This document shows, one piece after another, positions 7,996-17,080 of a DNA stretch of 56,254 bases. The DNA is from Cypionkella psychrotolerans (GTDB lineage Bacteria > Pseudomonadota > Alphaproteobacteria > Rhodobacterales > Rhodobacteraceae). Both the position numbers and the translations under genes were made by a program. The first letter of the stretch is position 1. Each line of letters starts with the position of its first letter. Below the pieces are notes generated by a model that saw only the letters and a list, made by a program, of their open reading frames with translations, searched no databases and was not told the origin of the DNA. The stretch is from positions 1 through 56,254 of the forward strand of contig NZ_LGIC01000052.1 of assembly GCF_001294535.1 (NCBI RefSeq), in the 5' to 3' direction.

Positions 7996-9012
7996 ATGAT
8001 CCACAAAAATTGGCTAGAACTGATTAAACCGACGCAGCTGGTCGTGAAGCCGGGGGCCGATGCACAACGCACCGCCACCGTGTTCGCTGAACCGCTGGAG
8101 CGCGGCTTTGGCTTGACCTTGGGCAACGCGCTGCGCCGCGTGCTGATGTCGTCGCTGCAAGGCGGGGCGATCACCTCGGTGCAGATCGACAACGTGCTGC
8201 ACGAATTCTCCAGCGTGGCTGGCGTGCGTGAAGACGTCACCGACATCGTGCTGAACCTGAAAGGCGTTTCGATCAAGATGGATGTGGATGGGCCGAAGCG
8301 CCTGTCGATTTCCGCCAAAGGGCCGGGCGTTGTTACAGCTGGCGACATCTCGGAAACCAACGGCATCGAAATCCTGAACAAAGACCACGTCATCTGCCAC
8401 CTCGATGACGGCGCTGACGTGTTCATGGAACTCACCGTGAACACCGGCAAAGGCTATGTCGCCGCTGACAAAAACCGCCCGGAAGATGCGCCGATCGGTC
8501 TGATTCCGATCGACGCAATCTATTCGCCGGTCAAGAAAGTGTCCTACGAAGTCACCCCGACCCGCGAAGGTCAGGTGCTGGACTATGACAAGCTGACGAT
8601 GAAAATCGAAACCGACGGCTCGCTGACCCCGGAAGACGCTGTGGCTTACGCCGCGCGCATTCTGCAAGATCAGCTGGCTGTGTTCGTCAACTTCGACGAG
8701 CCGGAAGCTGCTGGCAAAGGCGTCGAAGATGCTGGCCTTGAGTTCAACCCGCTGCTGCTGAAGAAAGTTGACGAGTTGGAATTGTCTGTTCGTTCGGCAA
8801 ACTGCCTGAAGAACGACAACATCGTCTACATCGGCGATCTGATCCAGAAAACCGAAGCAGAAATGCTGCGCACCCCGAACTTCGGCCGCAAATCCTTGAA
8901 CGAAATCAAGGAAGTGCTGTCGGGCATGGGTCTGCATCTGGGCATGGAAGTCGAAGACTGGCCGCCGGAAAACATCGAAGATCTGGCCAAACGCTTCGAA
9001 GACCAGTTCTAA
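7996..9012 (+). CDS. rpoA: RNA polymerase subunit alpha
   Basis: The alpha dimer nucleates RNA polymerase assembly. In 338 aa it shows the N-terminal assembly domain ([18 protein letters not shown] at about 37-54) and the C-terminal domain that binds UP elements and activators, including the [19 protein letters not shown] and [17 protein letters not shown] segments. GGAGG lies 8 nt before the ATG. It stands between rpsK and rplQ. Confidence 0.98.
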   Translation: MIHKNWLELIKPTQLVVKPGADAQRTATVFAEPLERGFGLTLGNALRRVLMSSLQGGAITSVQIDNVLHEFSSVAGVREDVTDIVLNLKGVSIKMDVDGPKRLSISAKGPGVVTAGDISETNGIEILNKDHVICHLDDGADVFMELTVNTGKGYVAADKNRPEDAPIGLIPIDAIYSPVKKVSYEVTPTREGQVLDYDKLTMKIETDGSLTPEDAVAYAARILQDQLAVFVNFDEPEAAGKGVEDAGLEFNPLLLKKVDELELSVRSANCLKNDNIVYIGDLIQKTEAEMLRTPNFGRKSLNEIKEVLSGMGLHLGMEVEDWPPENIEDLAKRFEDQF

Positions 9013-9149
9013 GAATTAGGGGCGGGGGCAACCTCGCCCAACTATAAATGCCCGGACTGCCGGGGAAAATATGGGCGCAAGCCCCAAGGTGAGCGGGACC
9101 AATCGTAGGCCCTGCCGGACAAAGTAAAACACGCGAATAGGAGATTCCA

Positions 9150-9569
9150 ATGCGTCACGCCAATGGTTACCGCAAGCTTAACCGCACCCATGAACACCGC
9201 AAAGCGATGTTCGCCAACATGGCCGGGTCCTTGATCGAGCACGAGCAGATCAAAACCACTCTGCCGAAAGCCAAAGAACTGCGCCCGATCATCGAAAAGC
9301 TGATCACCCTTGCCAAGCGCGGCGACCTGCACGCCCGTCGTCAGGCGCATTCGCAACTGAAGCAAGACATCCACACCGCGCGTCTGTTCGAAATCCTCGG
9401 CCCGCGCTATCAGGATCGTCAGGGCGGTTACGTCCGCGTGCTGAAAGCCGGTTTCCGCTATGGCGACATGGCACCGATGGCGATCATCGAATTCGTTGAT
9501 CGTGACCCGAACGCGAAAGGTGCAGCCGACCACGCCCGCACCGCCGCCGAGGATGCGTTTGAGGCGTAA
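9150..9569 (+). CDS. rplQ: 50S ribosomal protein L17
   Basis: L17 lies near the exit tunnel. 139 aa, starting [20 protein letters not shown], with [15 protein letters not shown] and the [19 protein letters not shown] signature. AGGAGA precedes the ATG. A strong terminator 21 nt after the stop closes the ribosomal block. Confidence 0.97.
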   Translation: MRHANGYRKLNRTHEHRKAMFANMAGSLIEHEQIKTTLPKAKELRPIIEKLITLAKRGDLHARRQAHSQLKQDIHTARLFEILGPRYQDRQGGYVRVLKAGFRYGDMAPMAIIEFVDRDPNAKGAADHARTAAEDAFEA

Positions 9570-9590
9570 GCCCACCGCAAACCCCCTTAA

Positions 9591-9617
9591 AAACCCGCCC
9601 TAACCGGCGGGTTTTTT
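9591..9617 (+). terminator. Terminator closing the ribosomal block
   Basis: ACCCGCC, loop CTAACC, GGCGGGT followed by five more T. A strong classical Rho-independent terminator with an A-run on the left. Confidence 0.9.
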
Positions 9618-9813
9618 CATATCTATCAAGAGCCATCGCGCGGGTTGACGTTGGGTTAACCGCAAGGGCGAAGGCCAATTTTCAAACGTTGCTTCCCTTC
9701 GCATCCATTCTGCTGATTGATGGTAAATTGGAAATAGCATGTTGCTGATCCGAGTATAGTAGCCACCCTCCGAACTGCCTAAAGTTGTAAATGAATCGAG
9801 AGATCGAAGAAAC

Positions 9814-10425
9814 ATGTCAGTAAAGCTAGGTATAGATGTCGAGTTACACCAACTTTCGCTTATGGCTCCTGCGGGTTACTTCGTCGGGCTCCATATCCGT
9901 TTCACAGCGCCCTTGTTCACCTTTCAGACCTATGACCAGCGCTGGCTCGACTACTACACCGAAAAAGGCTACGTCCTGCGCGATCCAATGGTAGCCTGGG
10001 GCTTCAGTGCCACAGGCACCATCCGTTGGAGCGATAGTGCCCTGCCAGACCCGTTTGGCCTGTTCACCGAGGCCGCAAGGTACGGTCTGAACTATGGCGC
10101 CACAGTTGCCTGTGGCCCGGTCAAATCACGATCCATTGCCTCATTTGCGCGGGCTGACCGCGAATTCGAGGATCATGAAATTGCAGCCATCGCCACCATT
10201 GTGCACCGGCTGCATGACGTGACAGAGCCACCCGAAGAGCTGACCAAGGCTCAGATCGAGGCTCTGCGCTGTATCGCTGGGGGGGACCGGTTTACTGCCG
10301 CTGCGGCGAAACTGGGTATATCAGAAAGTGCGCTTAAAGCGCGTATCACATCAGCGCGCGTGCGCTTGATGGCGCGCACCACAGCCGAGGCCATTCAACG
10401 CGCAAAGGATTATCGGCTGATCTGA
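9814..10425 (+). CDS. LuxR-family acyl-homoserine-lactone regulator
   Basis: 203 aa, short for the family. The N-terminal ligand domain has the conserved W44-x3-Y48, D57-P58 and W72 of acyl-HSL receptors (TraR-type W/Y/D/P/W set). The C-terminal part from about residue 143 is the GerE-type helix-turn-helix (LTKAQIEALRCIAGG, then KLGISESALKARI); it is looser than usual at the recognition helix. The paired synthase follows 51 nt later. An inverted repeat GCGAAGG-N21-CCTTCGC lies at 9668-9702 in its leader. In Rhodobacter capsulatus the comparable pair is GtaR/GtaI, which controls gene transfer agents; orthology here is likely but unproven. Confidence 0.88.
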   Translation: MSVKLGIDVELHQLSLMAPAGYFVGLHIRFTAPLFTFQTYDQRWLDYYTEKGYVLRDPMVAWGFSATGTIRWSDSALPDPFGLFTEAARYGLNYGATVACGPVKSRSIASFARADREFEDHEIAAIATIVHRLHDVTEPPEELTKAQIEALRCIAGGDRFTAAAAKLGISESALKARITSARVRLMARTTAEAIQRAKDYRLI

Positions 10426-10476
10426 CAACCCCCTCCGCGATGTTCCGACTGCCATCTGAACATAACGGAGACCACA

Positions 10477-11067
10477 ATGCTCACCACCACACTGTCTTTT
10501 GCCAACCTCCACAACCATGGAGAGCTGTTCGCGAATATGCTTCGCGCCCGGCGCGAGTTATTCATCGTCCATAACAAATGGGACCTGCCCGAGGCTTTGG
10601 GGATGGAATACGATCAGTACGACACCCCGGCCAGCCGCTGGGTGGTCGTGCATGATGATCAGGGCCGGGTTCTGGCGGGCAACCGTCTGACGCCCACCAC
10701 CGCAAAATGCGGTATCTACAGCTATATGATCCGCGACGCGCAGCGCGGTTTGCTGGATACGATTCCGGCCAACCTATTGACCGATGAAGCCCCCGTGGGC
10801 GATCACATCTGGGAATCGAGCCGCCTGTTCGTCGCCCATGACGTGCCATCCTCGATCCGCCGCCGCGTCCACGCGCAGCTGATCGCCCAACTCGGCGACA
10901 CCGTGCGCAGCCTGGGGGCGACGCATTGCCTGACCCTGCTCGCGGCCACTTGGCCCCGTTGGGCCGATCGCGTCGGCGTCAAGATGAAGGCGATGGGCCC
11001 GGTGATGGAAATCGACGCCATCGACAACCAAGTGGTCGAGATGGATTTCAGCCTGACCAAGCACTGA
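10477..11067 (+). CDS. Acyl-homoserine-lactone synthase (LuxI family)
   Basis: Makes acyl-HSL signals from S-adenosylmethionine and acyl-ACP. 196 aa. The invariant set is present: R25/R26, F29, W35, E44, D46, D49, R70 (RLTPTT) and E113 with R116 (IWESSRLFV). CGGAG precedes the ATG. It lies 51 nt after the luxR-type gene in the same direction and is probably cotranscribed or autoinduced. An imperfect GC hairpin (about 11074-11108) after the stop may end the transcript but lacks a T-run. Confidence 0.93.
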   Translation: MLTTTLSFANLHNHGELFANMLRARRELFIVHNKWDLPEALGMEYDQYDTPASRWVVVHDDQGRVLAGNRLTPTTAKCGIYSYMIRDAQRGLLDTIPANLLTDEAPVGDHIWESSRLFVAHDVPSSIRRRVHAQLIAQLGDTVRSLGATHCLTLLAATWPRWADRVGVKMKAMGPVMEIDAIDNQVVEMDFSLTKH

Positions 11068-11307
11068 CCAAACCTGCGGCGGCCTATGGGGAGCAGGGCC
11101 GCCCGCAGCCCCCGATATCACGCAGCGGGGCAGGTGGAAGTGGTGACGAAACTGCCCCTATGCGGTGGGATATGATGACTCGTGGTGGCGTGGGTCAGCT
11201 ATGTGGGACGGAGCTGTCATTGGCAGTGCTTTACTCTGCCAAACAAAAGGTGAAGGTTGGGGCAGGATGGTCTCGTCGATAGGCTGCCGATTTCCTTGGA
11301 GTCACCA

Positions 11308-11946
11308 ATGAATCACCTGTTCCTAACGACCTATGACTGGGTTCCAGACATGCCGCGCGGCTTTGTGCGCGACTTAAGGGTGCGTTGGGCGTTAGAAGAG
11401 GCTGGCTTGCCCTATCGCGTCGAAAGCACACCCTTCAGGGACCGGCAGCCTGCACATTTGGCTCATCAGCCCTTCGGTCAGATACCTTGGTTGACTGATG
11501 GCGAGCTCACGATTTTCGAGAGCGGTGCGATCCTTCTGCACCTGGGCGAGCTCAGCGAGATACTAATGCCTACCCATCCGCGAGGCCGCAGCGAAGTCAA
11601 AGAATGGCTTTTTGCCGCACTAGCATCGGTTGAGGCAGCAAGTCAGCCATGGTCTTTCTTCAAGTTTTCCGGTGAGACCGGCGAAACGCCGATGTGGAAG
11701 TTTTTCGACGATTTTCTGACCCACCGGCTAGCGCATATGGAAACGGTGCTTGCTGGGGGTGAATGGCTGGCTGGGCGCTTCTCGGTGGCTGACATCCTCA
11801 TGGCGGATGTGCTGCGTCTCGTCGACCGGTTTGAAGGCTTGGCAGACTATCCCGCCTGTCGAGATTACGTTGTGCGGGCCACGGAAAGACCAGCCTTCCA
11901 AAAGGCGCATGTGGATCAGATGGCGCATTTTGCTGCAGCTGATTGA
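11308..11946 (+). CDS. Glutathione S-transferase family protein
   Basis: 212 aa starting MNHLFLTTYDWVP; TTGGAG lies about 6 nt upstream. An N-terminal thioredoxin-like half ends with GQIPWLTDGELTIFESGAIL, the glutathione-site cis-Pro and ES pair. An all-alpha C-terminal half carries WLAGRFSVADILMADVLR, the N-capping box of GSTs. Substrate unknown. The 240-nt region between luxI and this gene holds no ORF I can support. It stands alone between luxI and rarA. Confidence 0.87.
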   Translation: MNHLFLTTYDWVPDMPRGFVRDLRVRWALEEAGLPYRVESTPFRDRQPAHLAHQPFGQIPWLTDGELTIFESGAILLHLGELSEILMPTHPRGRSEVKEWLFAALASVEAASQPWSFFKFSGETGETPMWKFFDDFLTHRLAHMETVLAGGEWLAGRFSVADILMADVLRLVDRFEGLADYPACRDYVVRATERPAFQKAHVDQMAHFAAAD

Positions 11947-12139
11947 GCAAAGTCGACACTCGATGCGTGCTGCTATCAAATCGGAGGTTTGATGAAGGTC
12001 TGGTTTGGGCTCAAATGAGGTTTCTCCAATCAGCTGCCCCAAGGCAATCTCCTCCGCCCGCTTGAGCCAGTTCCCCCGCCCCAACAGCTTGGGCGCAATC
12101 CGCCTTCCCCCGCTCCGCTTTGCCGCGTAAACTCCCCGC

Positions 12140-13450
12140 ATGTCAGACCTTTTCGACACCCCCGGAAAACCCGTGCCAGAGGCCCCGCGCCCTTTGGCGG
12201 ATCGCCTACGCCCGCGCACGCTGTCCGAGGTGATTGGTCAAGGTCATGTCCTCGGCCCCGATGGCCCCTTAGGCGCGATGATCGCCGCCCACAGCCTGTC
12301 GTCGCTGATCCTCTGGGGCCCGCCCGGCGTCGGTAAAACCACCATCGCGCGCCTGCTCGCCCATGAATCCGACCTTGCCTTCGTGCAAATCTCCGCGATC
12401 TTCACTGGCGTGCCTGACTTACGCAAAATGTTCGAATCCGCCAAAATTCGCCGCCAAAACGGCCAAGGCACCCTGCTTTTTGTCGATGAAATCCATCGTT
12501 TCAACAAAGCCCAGCAAGACGGCTTCCTGCCCTATATGGAAGATGGCACCATTCTTCTGGTCGGTGCCACCACCGAAAACCCCAGTTTCGAGCTCAATGC
12601 CGCGCTCTTGTCCCGCGCCCAAGTCATCATCCTTGAACGCCTCAACTTGACCGACCTGGAACTGCTCGCCCAACGCGCCGAGAAAGACCTGAACCGCGCC
12701 CTCCCGCTCAACGGCGATGCCCGCGAAGCGCTGATTGAGATGGCCGACGGCGATGGCCGCGCTTTGCTGAACCTGATCGAACAAATCACCGCGTGGAAAC
12801 TCGACAAACCGCTGACTCGCGACCAACTCGCCACCCGCCTGATGCGCCGCGCCAGCAAATACGACAAATCCGGCGAAGAACATTACAACCTAATCTCGGC
12901 CCTGCACAAATCGGTGCGCGGATCGGACCCCGACGCCGCCCTCTACTGGTTTGCCCGCATGCTGGAGGGCGGCGAAGACCCGCGCTTTCTCGCCCGCCGC
13001 ATCACCCGCATGGCCGTCGAAGACATCGGCCTCGCCGACCCGCAAGCCCAGCAAATCTGCCTCGAATCCTGGAACACCTACGAACGCCTCGGCTCTCCCG
13101 AAGGCGAACTCGCCCTCGCGCAAGCCCTCGTCTATCTCGCCCTCGCCCCCAAATCGAACGCGGTCTACACAGCCTACAAAGCCGCCCGCGCGAGCGCCCG
13201 CGAAACCGGCAGTCAACCGCCCCCTTTGCACATCCGCAACGCCCCCACCAAACTGATGAAAGACATCGGCTACGGCGCGGGCTACGCCTATGATCACGAC
13301 GCCGAAGACAGCTTCTCCGGCCAAAACTATTTCCCCGACGACATGAAGCGCCCGATCTACTACACCCCACCCGAGCGCGGTTTTGAGCGTGAGTTGAAAA
13401 AACGCATCGACTATTTCGTCAAACTCCGCGCCAAAAGAAACGACAGCTAG
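12140..13450 (+). CDS. rarA: Replication-associated recombination protein A (AAA+ ATPase)
   Basis: RarA/MgsA acts at stalled replication forks, with homologues in yeast Mgs1 and human WRNIP1. 436 aa with Walker A GPPGVGKTTIARLLA (about residues 59-73), Walker B LLFVDEIHRFNKAQQD, the sensor segment GATTENPSFELNAALLSRAQV, and the C-terminal tetramerisation part ending in a PPERGFERELKKRIDYF-type region. The start follows a purine-poor leader, so the ribosome site is weak. Confidence 0.95.
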   Translation: MSDLFDTPGKPVPEAPRPLADRLRPRTLSEVIGQGHVLGPDGPLGAMIAAHSLSSLILWGPPGVGKTTIARLLAHESDLAFVQISAIFTGVPDLRKMFESAKIRRQNGQGTLLFVDEIHRFNKAQQDGFLPYMEDGTILLVGATTENPSFELNAALLSRAQVIILERLNLTDLELLAQRAEKDLNRALPLNGDAREALIEMADGDGRALLNLIEQITAWKLDKPLTRDQLATRLMRRASKYDKSGEEHYNLISALHKSVRGSDPDAALYWFARMLEGGEDPRFLARRITRMAVEDIGLADPQAQQICLESWNTYERLGSPEGELALAQALVYLALAPKSNAVYTAYKAARASARETGSQPPPLHIRNAPTKLMKDIGYGAGYAYDHDAEDSFSGQNYFPDDMKRPIYYTPPERGFERELKKRIDYFVKLRAKRNDS

Positions 13451-13607
13451 CCGTTTCATCTTGGCCTAAATATCCCCCGCGGAGCGTCCCACACCCGCCG
13501 ATCCGCCGCCCTATCAAGCCTCCGCGCCCCCGCCTTAGCGAAAAGCGCGCGCCAGCAAGCGCTGAGCGGCAGTTGACAAATCCCCCGCCTGCGCCCAATG
13601 AAACCTG

Positions 13608-13958
13608 ATGTTCTACACGCTCTCCCAAGTCGCCCTCGGCGGCGCCATTGGCTCGGTTTTGCGCCACCTGTGCATCTCGACCCTCGGCGCACCTTGGGCC
13701 ACCGCCCTCGTCAACATCGCGGGCAGCTTCGTCATGGGCATCTTTTTCGTCACCCTTAGCCGCACGTCCCTATCGCCCCTGCTGATGACCGGCGTGCTTG
13801 GGGGCTTCACCACCTTCTCCGCCTTCAGCCTCGACACCCTAAAACTCTGGCAATCCGGCCAAATCCCGCAGGCCGCAGCCTATATGCTGGCCTCCGTCAC
13901 CCTCTCTCTCATAGCCGTCGCCCTTGGCGCAGCCCTAGCCCGTGGAGCCCTCGCATGA
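13608..13958 (+). CDS. crcB: Fluoride ion channel CrcB/Fluc
   Basis: A 116-aa dual-topology membrane protein with four hydrophobic segments. Key family motifs are GGAIGSVLRH at the start, LVNIAGSF, and GGFTTFSAFSLDT. It exports fluoride. I see no fluoride riboswitch in the 157 nt upstream. The stop overlaps the next start as ATGA, so it is translationally coupled to the pseudouridine synthase. Confidence 0.93.
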   Translation: MFYTLSQVALGGAIGSVLRHLCISTLGAPWATALVNIAGSFVMGIFFVTLSRTSLSPLLMTGVLGGFTTFSAFSLDTLKLWQSGQIPQAAAYMLASVTLSLIAVALGAALARGALA

Positions 13959-14995
13959 GCGACGTTCAACTGATCACTGTCACCGAAGACGAAGGCGAGC
14001 AACGCCTCGACCGCTGGTTCAAGCGACGTTTTCCGCAAGTCACCCAAGGCCATGTCGAAAAGATGTGCCGTACCGGGCAAGTCCGCGTGGACAGCTCGCG
14101 TTGCAAGGCGTCGGATCACGTCGCCCCCGGCCAGACCATCCGCATCCCGCCGTTGCCCGATGCCGCAGCCCCGGTTGCCCGCCGCGCGGGCAGCTATTCC
14201 GCCGCCGACGAGAAAATGATCCAGAACGCCGTGCTGTGGAAGGATGAGCATATCATCATCCTCAACAAGCCCCCCGGCCTGCCGTCGCAAGGCGGCTCCG
14301 GCCAAGGCGACCGCCATGTTGATGGCCTGACCGAAGCCCTGAAGTTCGGCTACAAAGAGCGCCCCAAACTGGTGCATCGCCTCGATAAAGACACCTCGGG
14401 CCTGTTGATGCTCGCCCGCACCGACCGCGTGGCGCGTGCGCTCAGCGAAGCCCTGCGCCACCGTCTCACCCGCAAAATTTATTGGGCCGCCGTCGCGGGC
14501 GTGCCGCACCCGCGCAAAGGTTCGATCAAATACGGGCTGCAAAAATCCGGCGGCGGTCGTCACGGCGACGAAAAGATGATCTGTATCCACCCCGCGAAAA
14601 TGGCCGAACACCCCGATGCCAAACGCGCCCAGACCGATTATTTCACCCTGTGGTTCCTCGGATCCCGCCTGTCGTGGATGGCGCTGGAGCCCGTCACTGG
14701 CCGCACTCACCAGTTGCGCGCCCATATGGCCGAGATCGGCCATCCGATCTTGGGCGACAGCAAATACGGTGTCTCGGGCACCGAAAACATGGGTGACGGA
14801 TGGGGCGCCAGCATCGGCGGCGATATCAGCCGCAAACTGCATCTGCACGCCCGCATGTTGACCATCGAACACCCGATCCTGAAAAAAATGATGACCTTCA
14901 CAGCACCACTGCCCGAGCATATGGCCCGCACGTGGAAGACCCTTGATTGGGGCGAAAACCAAGTGCCCGCCGATCCGTTCTCGGGTGCTGAATGA
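13955..14995 (+). CDS. rluC: 23S rRNA pseudouridine synthase, RluC/RluD family
   Basis: 346 aa: an S4-like RNA-binding domain at about residues 15-75 (RLDRWFKRRFP), then the catalytic domain with KLVHRLDKDTSGLLMLART, where the Asp in HRLDKDTSG is the catalytic residue, and the late GRTHQLRAHM motif. It is probably RluC (U955/2504/2580) rather than RluD, but the specificity is inferred. It overlaps crcB and the ATP12 gene by 4 nt each. Confidence 0.88.
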   Translation: MSDVQLITVTEDEGEQRLDRWFKRRFPQVTQGHVEKMCRTGQVRVDSSRCKASDHVAPGQTIRIPPLPDAAAPVARRAGSYSAADEKMIQNAVLWKDEHIIILNKPPGLPSQGGSGQGDRHVDGLTEALKFGYKERPKLVHRLDKDTSGLLMLARTDRVARALSEALRHRLTRKIYWAAVAGVPHPRKGSIKYGLQKSGGGRHGDEKMICIHPAKMAEHPDAKRAQTDYFTLWFLGSRLSWMALEPVTGRTHQLRAHMAEIGHPILGDSKYGVSGTENMGDGWGASIGGDISRKLHLHARMLTIEHPILKKMMTFTAPLPEHMARTWKTLDWGENQVPADPFSGAE

Positions 14996-15699
14996 GCGCT
15001 TGGACGGCAAAACGTTTTTGGAAACAAGCCATTGCAGGGCCCTGCGACGGCGGTTTCACCGTAACCCTTGATGGCCGGGCGGTCAAAACCCCGGCCAAGC
15101 GCCTGCTGGTTCTGCCGACAATGGCGATGGCCGAAGTGATTGCCGCCGAATGGGATGCCCAACAAGGCCGCGTCAAACCCGAAACCATGCCCGCCACCCG
15201 CGCCGCCAATTCTGCCATCGACAATGTCGCGATCCAATTCGTCGCCGTCGCGCATGACCTTGCCCGCTACGGCGAAACTGATCTGCTCTGCTACCGCGCC
15301 ACTGGCCCGCAAGAACTGATCGACCGTCAGGCTGACGCATGGGACCCACTGCTGGCTTGGTCCGCCGCCGCCCTGCGCAGCCCCCTGATCGCCACCGCTG
15401 GCGTGATGCATATCCGGCAGCCGGAAGCTTCCATCGCCAAACTGACGGCGCAGGTCCATGCCTTCACCCCATTTCAACTCGCCGCCGTGCATGATCTGAT
15501 CGCGATTTCAGGCTCGCTGATCCTCGCCCTTGCGGTGACCCGAGGTCGCCTGTCGTTGGACGAGGCATGGTCGTTAAGCCGAATCGACGAGACGTGGCAG
15601 AACGAACTCTGGGGCGTCGACGAAGATGCGGCGGCGTTAGAATCGCTTAAACGGCAGGCACTGGCCGAAGCGGCACGATTCTTCGTATTGTGCGGGTAA
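14992..15699 (+). CDS. ATP12-family F1-ATPase assembly chaperone
   Basis: 235 aa. The N-terminal part (RFWKQAIA..GGFTVTLDGRAVKTPAK) and the internal RATGPQELIDRQADAWDPLL segment are typical of ATP12, the chaperone for the F1 alpha subunit known from mitochondria and alphaproteobacteria. The C-terminal region ELWGVDEDA is also conserved. It begins within the rluC stop (ATGA) in a three-gene coupled unit. Confidence 0.88.
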   Translation: MSAWTAKRFWKQAIAGPCDGGFTVTLDGRAVKTPAKRLLVLPTMAMAEVIAAEWDAQQGRVKPETMPATRAANSAIDNVAIQFVAVAHDLARYGETDLLCYRATGPQELIDRQADAWDPLLAWSAAALRSPLIATAGVMHIRQPEASIAKLTAQVHAFTPFQLAAVHDLIAISGSLILALAVTRGRLSLDEAWSLSRIDETWQNELWGVDEDAAALESLKRQALAEAARFFVLCG

Positions 15700-15896
15700 C
15701 AATCTTCTCCCATCTTGCCGCTTCTTTGCACATTCTGTCTGTCTGACTGCCCCAAAGCGTTATGATAGCGCTAAAATCCGTTATATTGGCAGTTTTGCTT
15801 GACCGATTGCATCGCTATGTCCGAGTATCACTGACACTGGCGGCGCTTGCCGTCACTCGGGAAGGCACCTGTAACTTGTGCAGGGCATATAACCTT

Positions 15897-15913
15897 CGCC
15901 CGAAAAACGGGCG
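15897..15913 (+). promoter_or_regulatory. Leader hairpin before bztA
   Basis: CGCCCG, loop AAAAA, CGGGCG, lying 20 nt before the bztA start and just upstream of its ribosome site (GGAAGAGG). It may stabilise the mRNA or modulate initiation. The rest of the 234-nt intergenic region contains no promoter I would assign firmly. Confidence 0.4.
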
Positions 15914-15933
15914 GAAACCAGGAAGAGGTAAGA

Positions 15934-16950
15934 ATGAAAAAATCCGTATTCTTCGGCGCACTTGCGGCCACCACGGTCCTTGCGGGCGCGGCATTTGCCG
16001 GCACGCTCGATGACGTGAAAGCCCGCGGCGAGCTGATCTGCGGCGCGAACGTCGGTCTGACCGGCTTTGGTGCCCCGGATGCAACCGGCGCTTACGTCGG
16101 CTTCGACGTTGATCTGTGCAAAGCCATTGCCGCTGCCGTTCTGGGCGACGCTGCCAAAGTGAAATACGTCCCCACCACCGGTGAGACCCGCTTCACCGCT
16201 CTGGCTTCCGGCGAAGTTGACGTTCTGGTGCGGAACTCGACCTGGACCTTCTCGCGCGACACCGACCTGAAGTTCGATTTCGTCGCGGTGAACTACTATG
16301 ACGGCCAAGGCTTCATGGTGAAAAAAGAGCTGGGCGTGTCCTCGGCGAAAGAACTTGATGGCGCCACCGTCTGTATCCAGACTGGCACCACGACCGAGCT
16401 GAACTTGGCTGACTTCTTCAAAGCCAACAACATCTCCTACACCCCAGTCACCGTCGGCGACGATTCGGAAGCTTTGCGCCAGTATGACGCCGGTGCTTGC
16501 GACGCCTACACCACTGACGCCTCGGGCCTCGCTGCGTCGCGCGCTTCGCTGGCAAACCCGGCTGACCACATCATCCTGCCAGAAATCATCTCGAAAGAGC
16601 CGCTCGGCCCGGTCGTACGTCATGGCGACAACAACTGGGGCGATATCGTCCGTTGGACCTATTACGCGCTGCTCGAAGCTGAAGAAAAAGGCATCACCAA
16701 AGCCAATATCGACACCGTTGGCGCATCGACCACCGACCCGGAAGTCAAGCGTCTGCTTGGTCTTGAAGGCGACATGGGCGCGATGATGGGTCTCGACAAG
16801 GAATGGGCCAAGCGCGCCATCGCCGCGTCCGGCAACTACGGCGAGATCTTTGAAGCCAACATCGGCACCTCGACCCCAATCGGTCTGGCACGCGGCCTGA
16901 ACGCATTGTGGACCCAAGGCGGTCTGCAATACGCTCCGCCGTTCCGGTAA
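15934..16950 (+). CDS. bztA: Amino-acid ABC transporter, periplasmic binding protein
   Basis: 338 aa with a signal peptide (MKKSVFFGALAATTVLAGAAFA). The mature protein is a class-3 solute-binding protein (GTLDDVKARGELICGANVG, then GFDVDLCKAIAAAVLG and DVLVRNSTWTFSRD). It matches the binding component of the Bzt/Aap general L-amino-acid system, which in Rhodobacter takes up glutamate, glutamine, aspartate and asparagine. The start at 15934 follows GGAAGAGGTAAGA. A stable hairpin lies just behind the gene, as expected where the binding protein must be made in excess. Confidence 0.94.
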   Translation: MKKSVFFGALAATTVLAGAAFAGTLDDVKARGELICGANVGLTGFGAPDATGAYVGFDVDLCKAIAAAVLGDAAKVKYVPTTGETRFTALASGEVDVLVRNSTWTFSRDTDLKFDFVAVNYYDGQGFMVKKELGVSSAKELDGATVCIQTGTTTELNLADFFKANNISYTPVTVGDDSEALRQYDAGACDAYTTDASGLAASRASLANPADHIILPEIISKEPLGPVVRHGDNNWGDIVRWTYYALLEAEEKGITKANIDTVGASTTDPEVKRLLGLEGDMGAMMGLDKEWAKRAIAASGNYGEIFEANIGTSTPIGLARGLNALWTQGGLQYAPPFR

Positions 16951-16965
16951 TCTGACCTGACCATT

Positions 16966-16992
16966 CGGGCGCGGGGAAATCCGCGCCCGTTT
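16966..16992 (+). terminator. Intercistronic hairpin after bztA
   Basis: A perfect 9-bp stem CGGGCGCGG / CCGCGCCCG with a 6-nt loop, then TTTC. Position and strength suggest partial termination or 3-prime protection of the bztA message relative to bztBCD. Confidence 0.65.
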
Positions 16993-17080
16993 CACCTTGA
17001 TCCGGCACATCACCTGACCGCAGGGGACCACCCCAAACGACCGGCAAAAGCCCGGCAGCGGCAGGGCAGGGGGAATACAT

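Noticed and set aside
13451-13607. Fluoride riboswitch before crcB
   Set aside because: The conserved GGNGAUGG...CC core could not be found in the leader.
13419-13692. Minus-strand ORFs opposite the rarA-crcB gap
   Set aside because: Arg/Gly-rich GC-skew shadows with no ribosome site or family pattern.
15780-15810. Sigma-54-type promoter before bztA
   Set aside because: TTGGCAG and TTGC are present but the GG-GC distance is 7 rather than 10.
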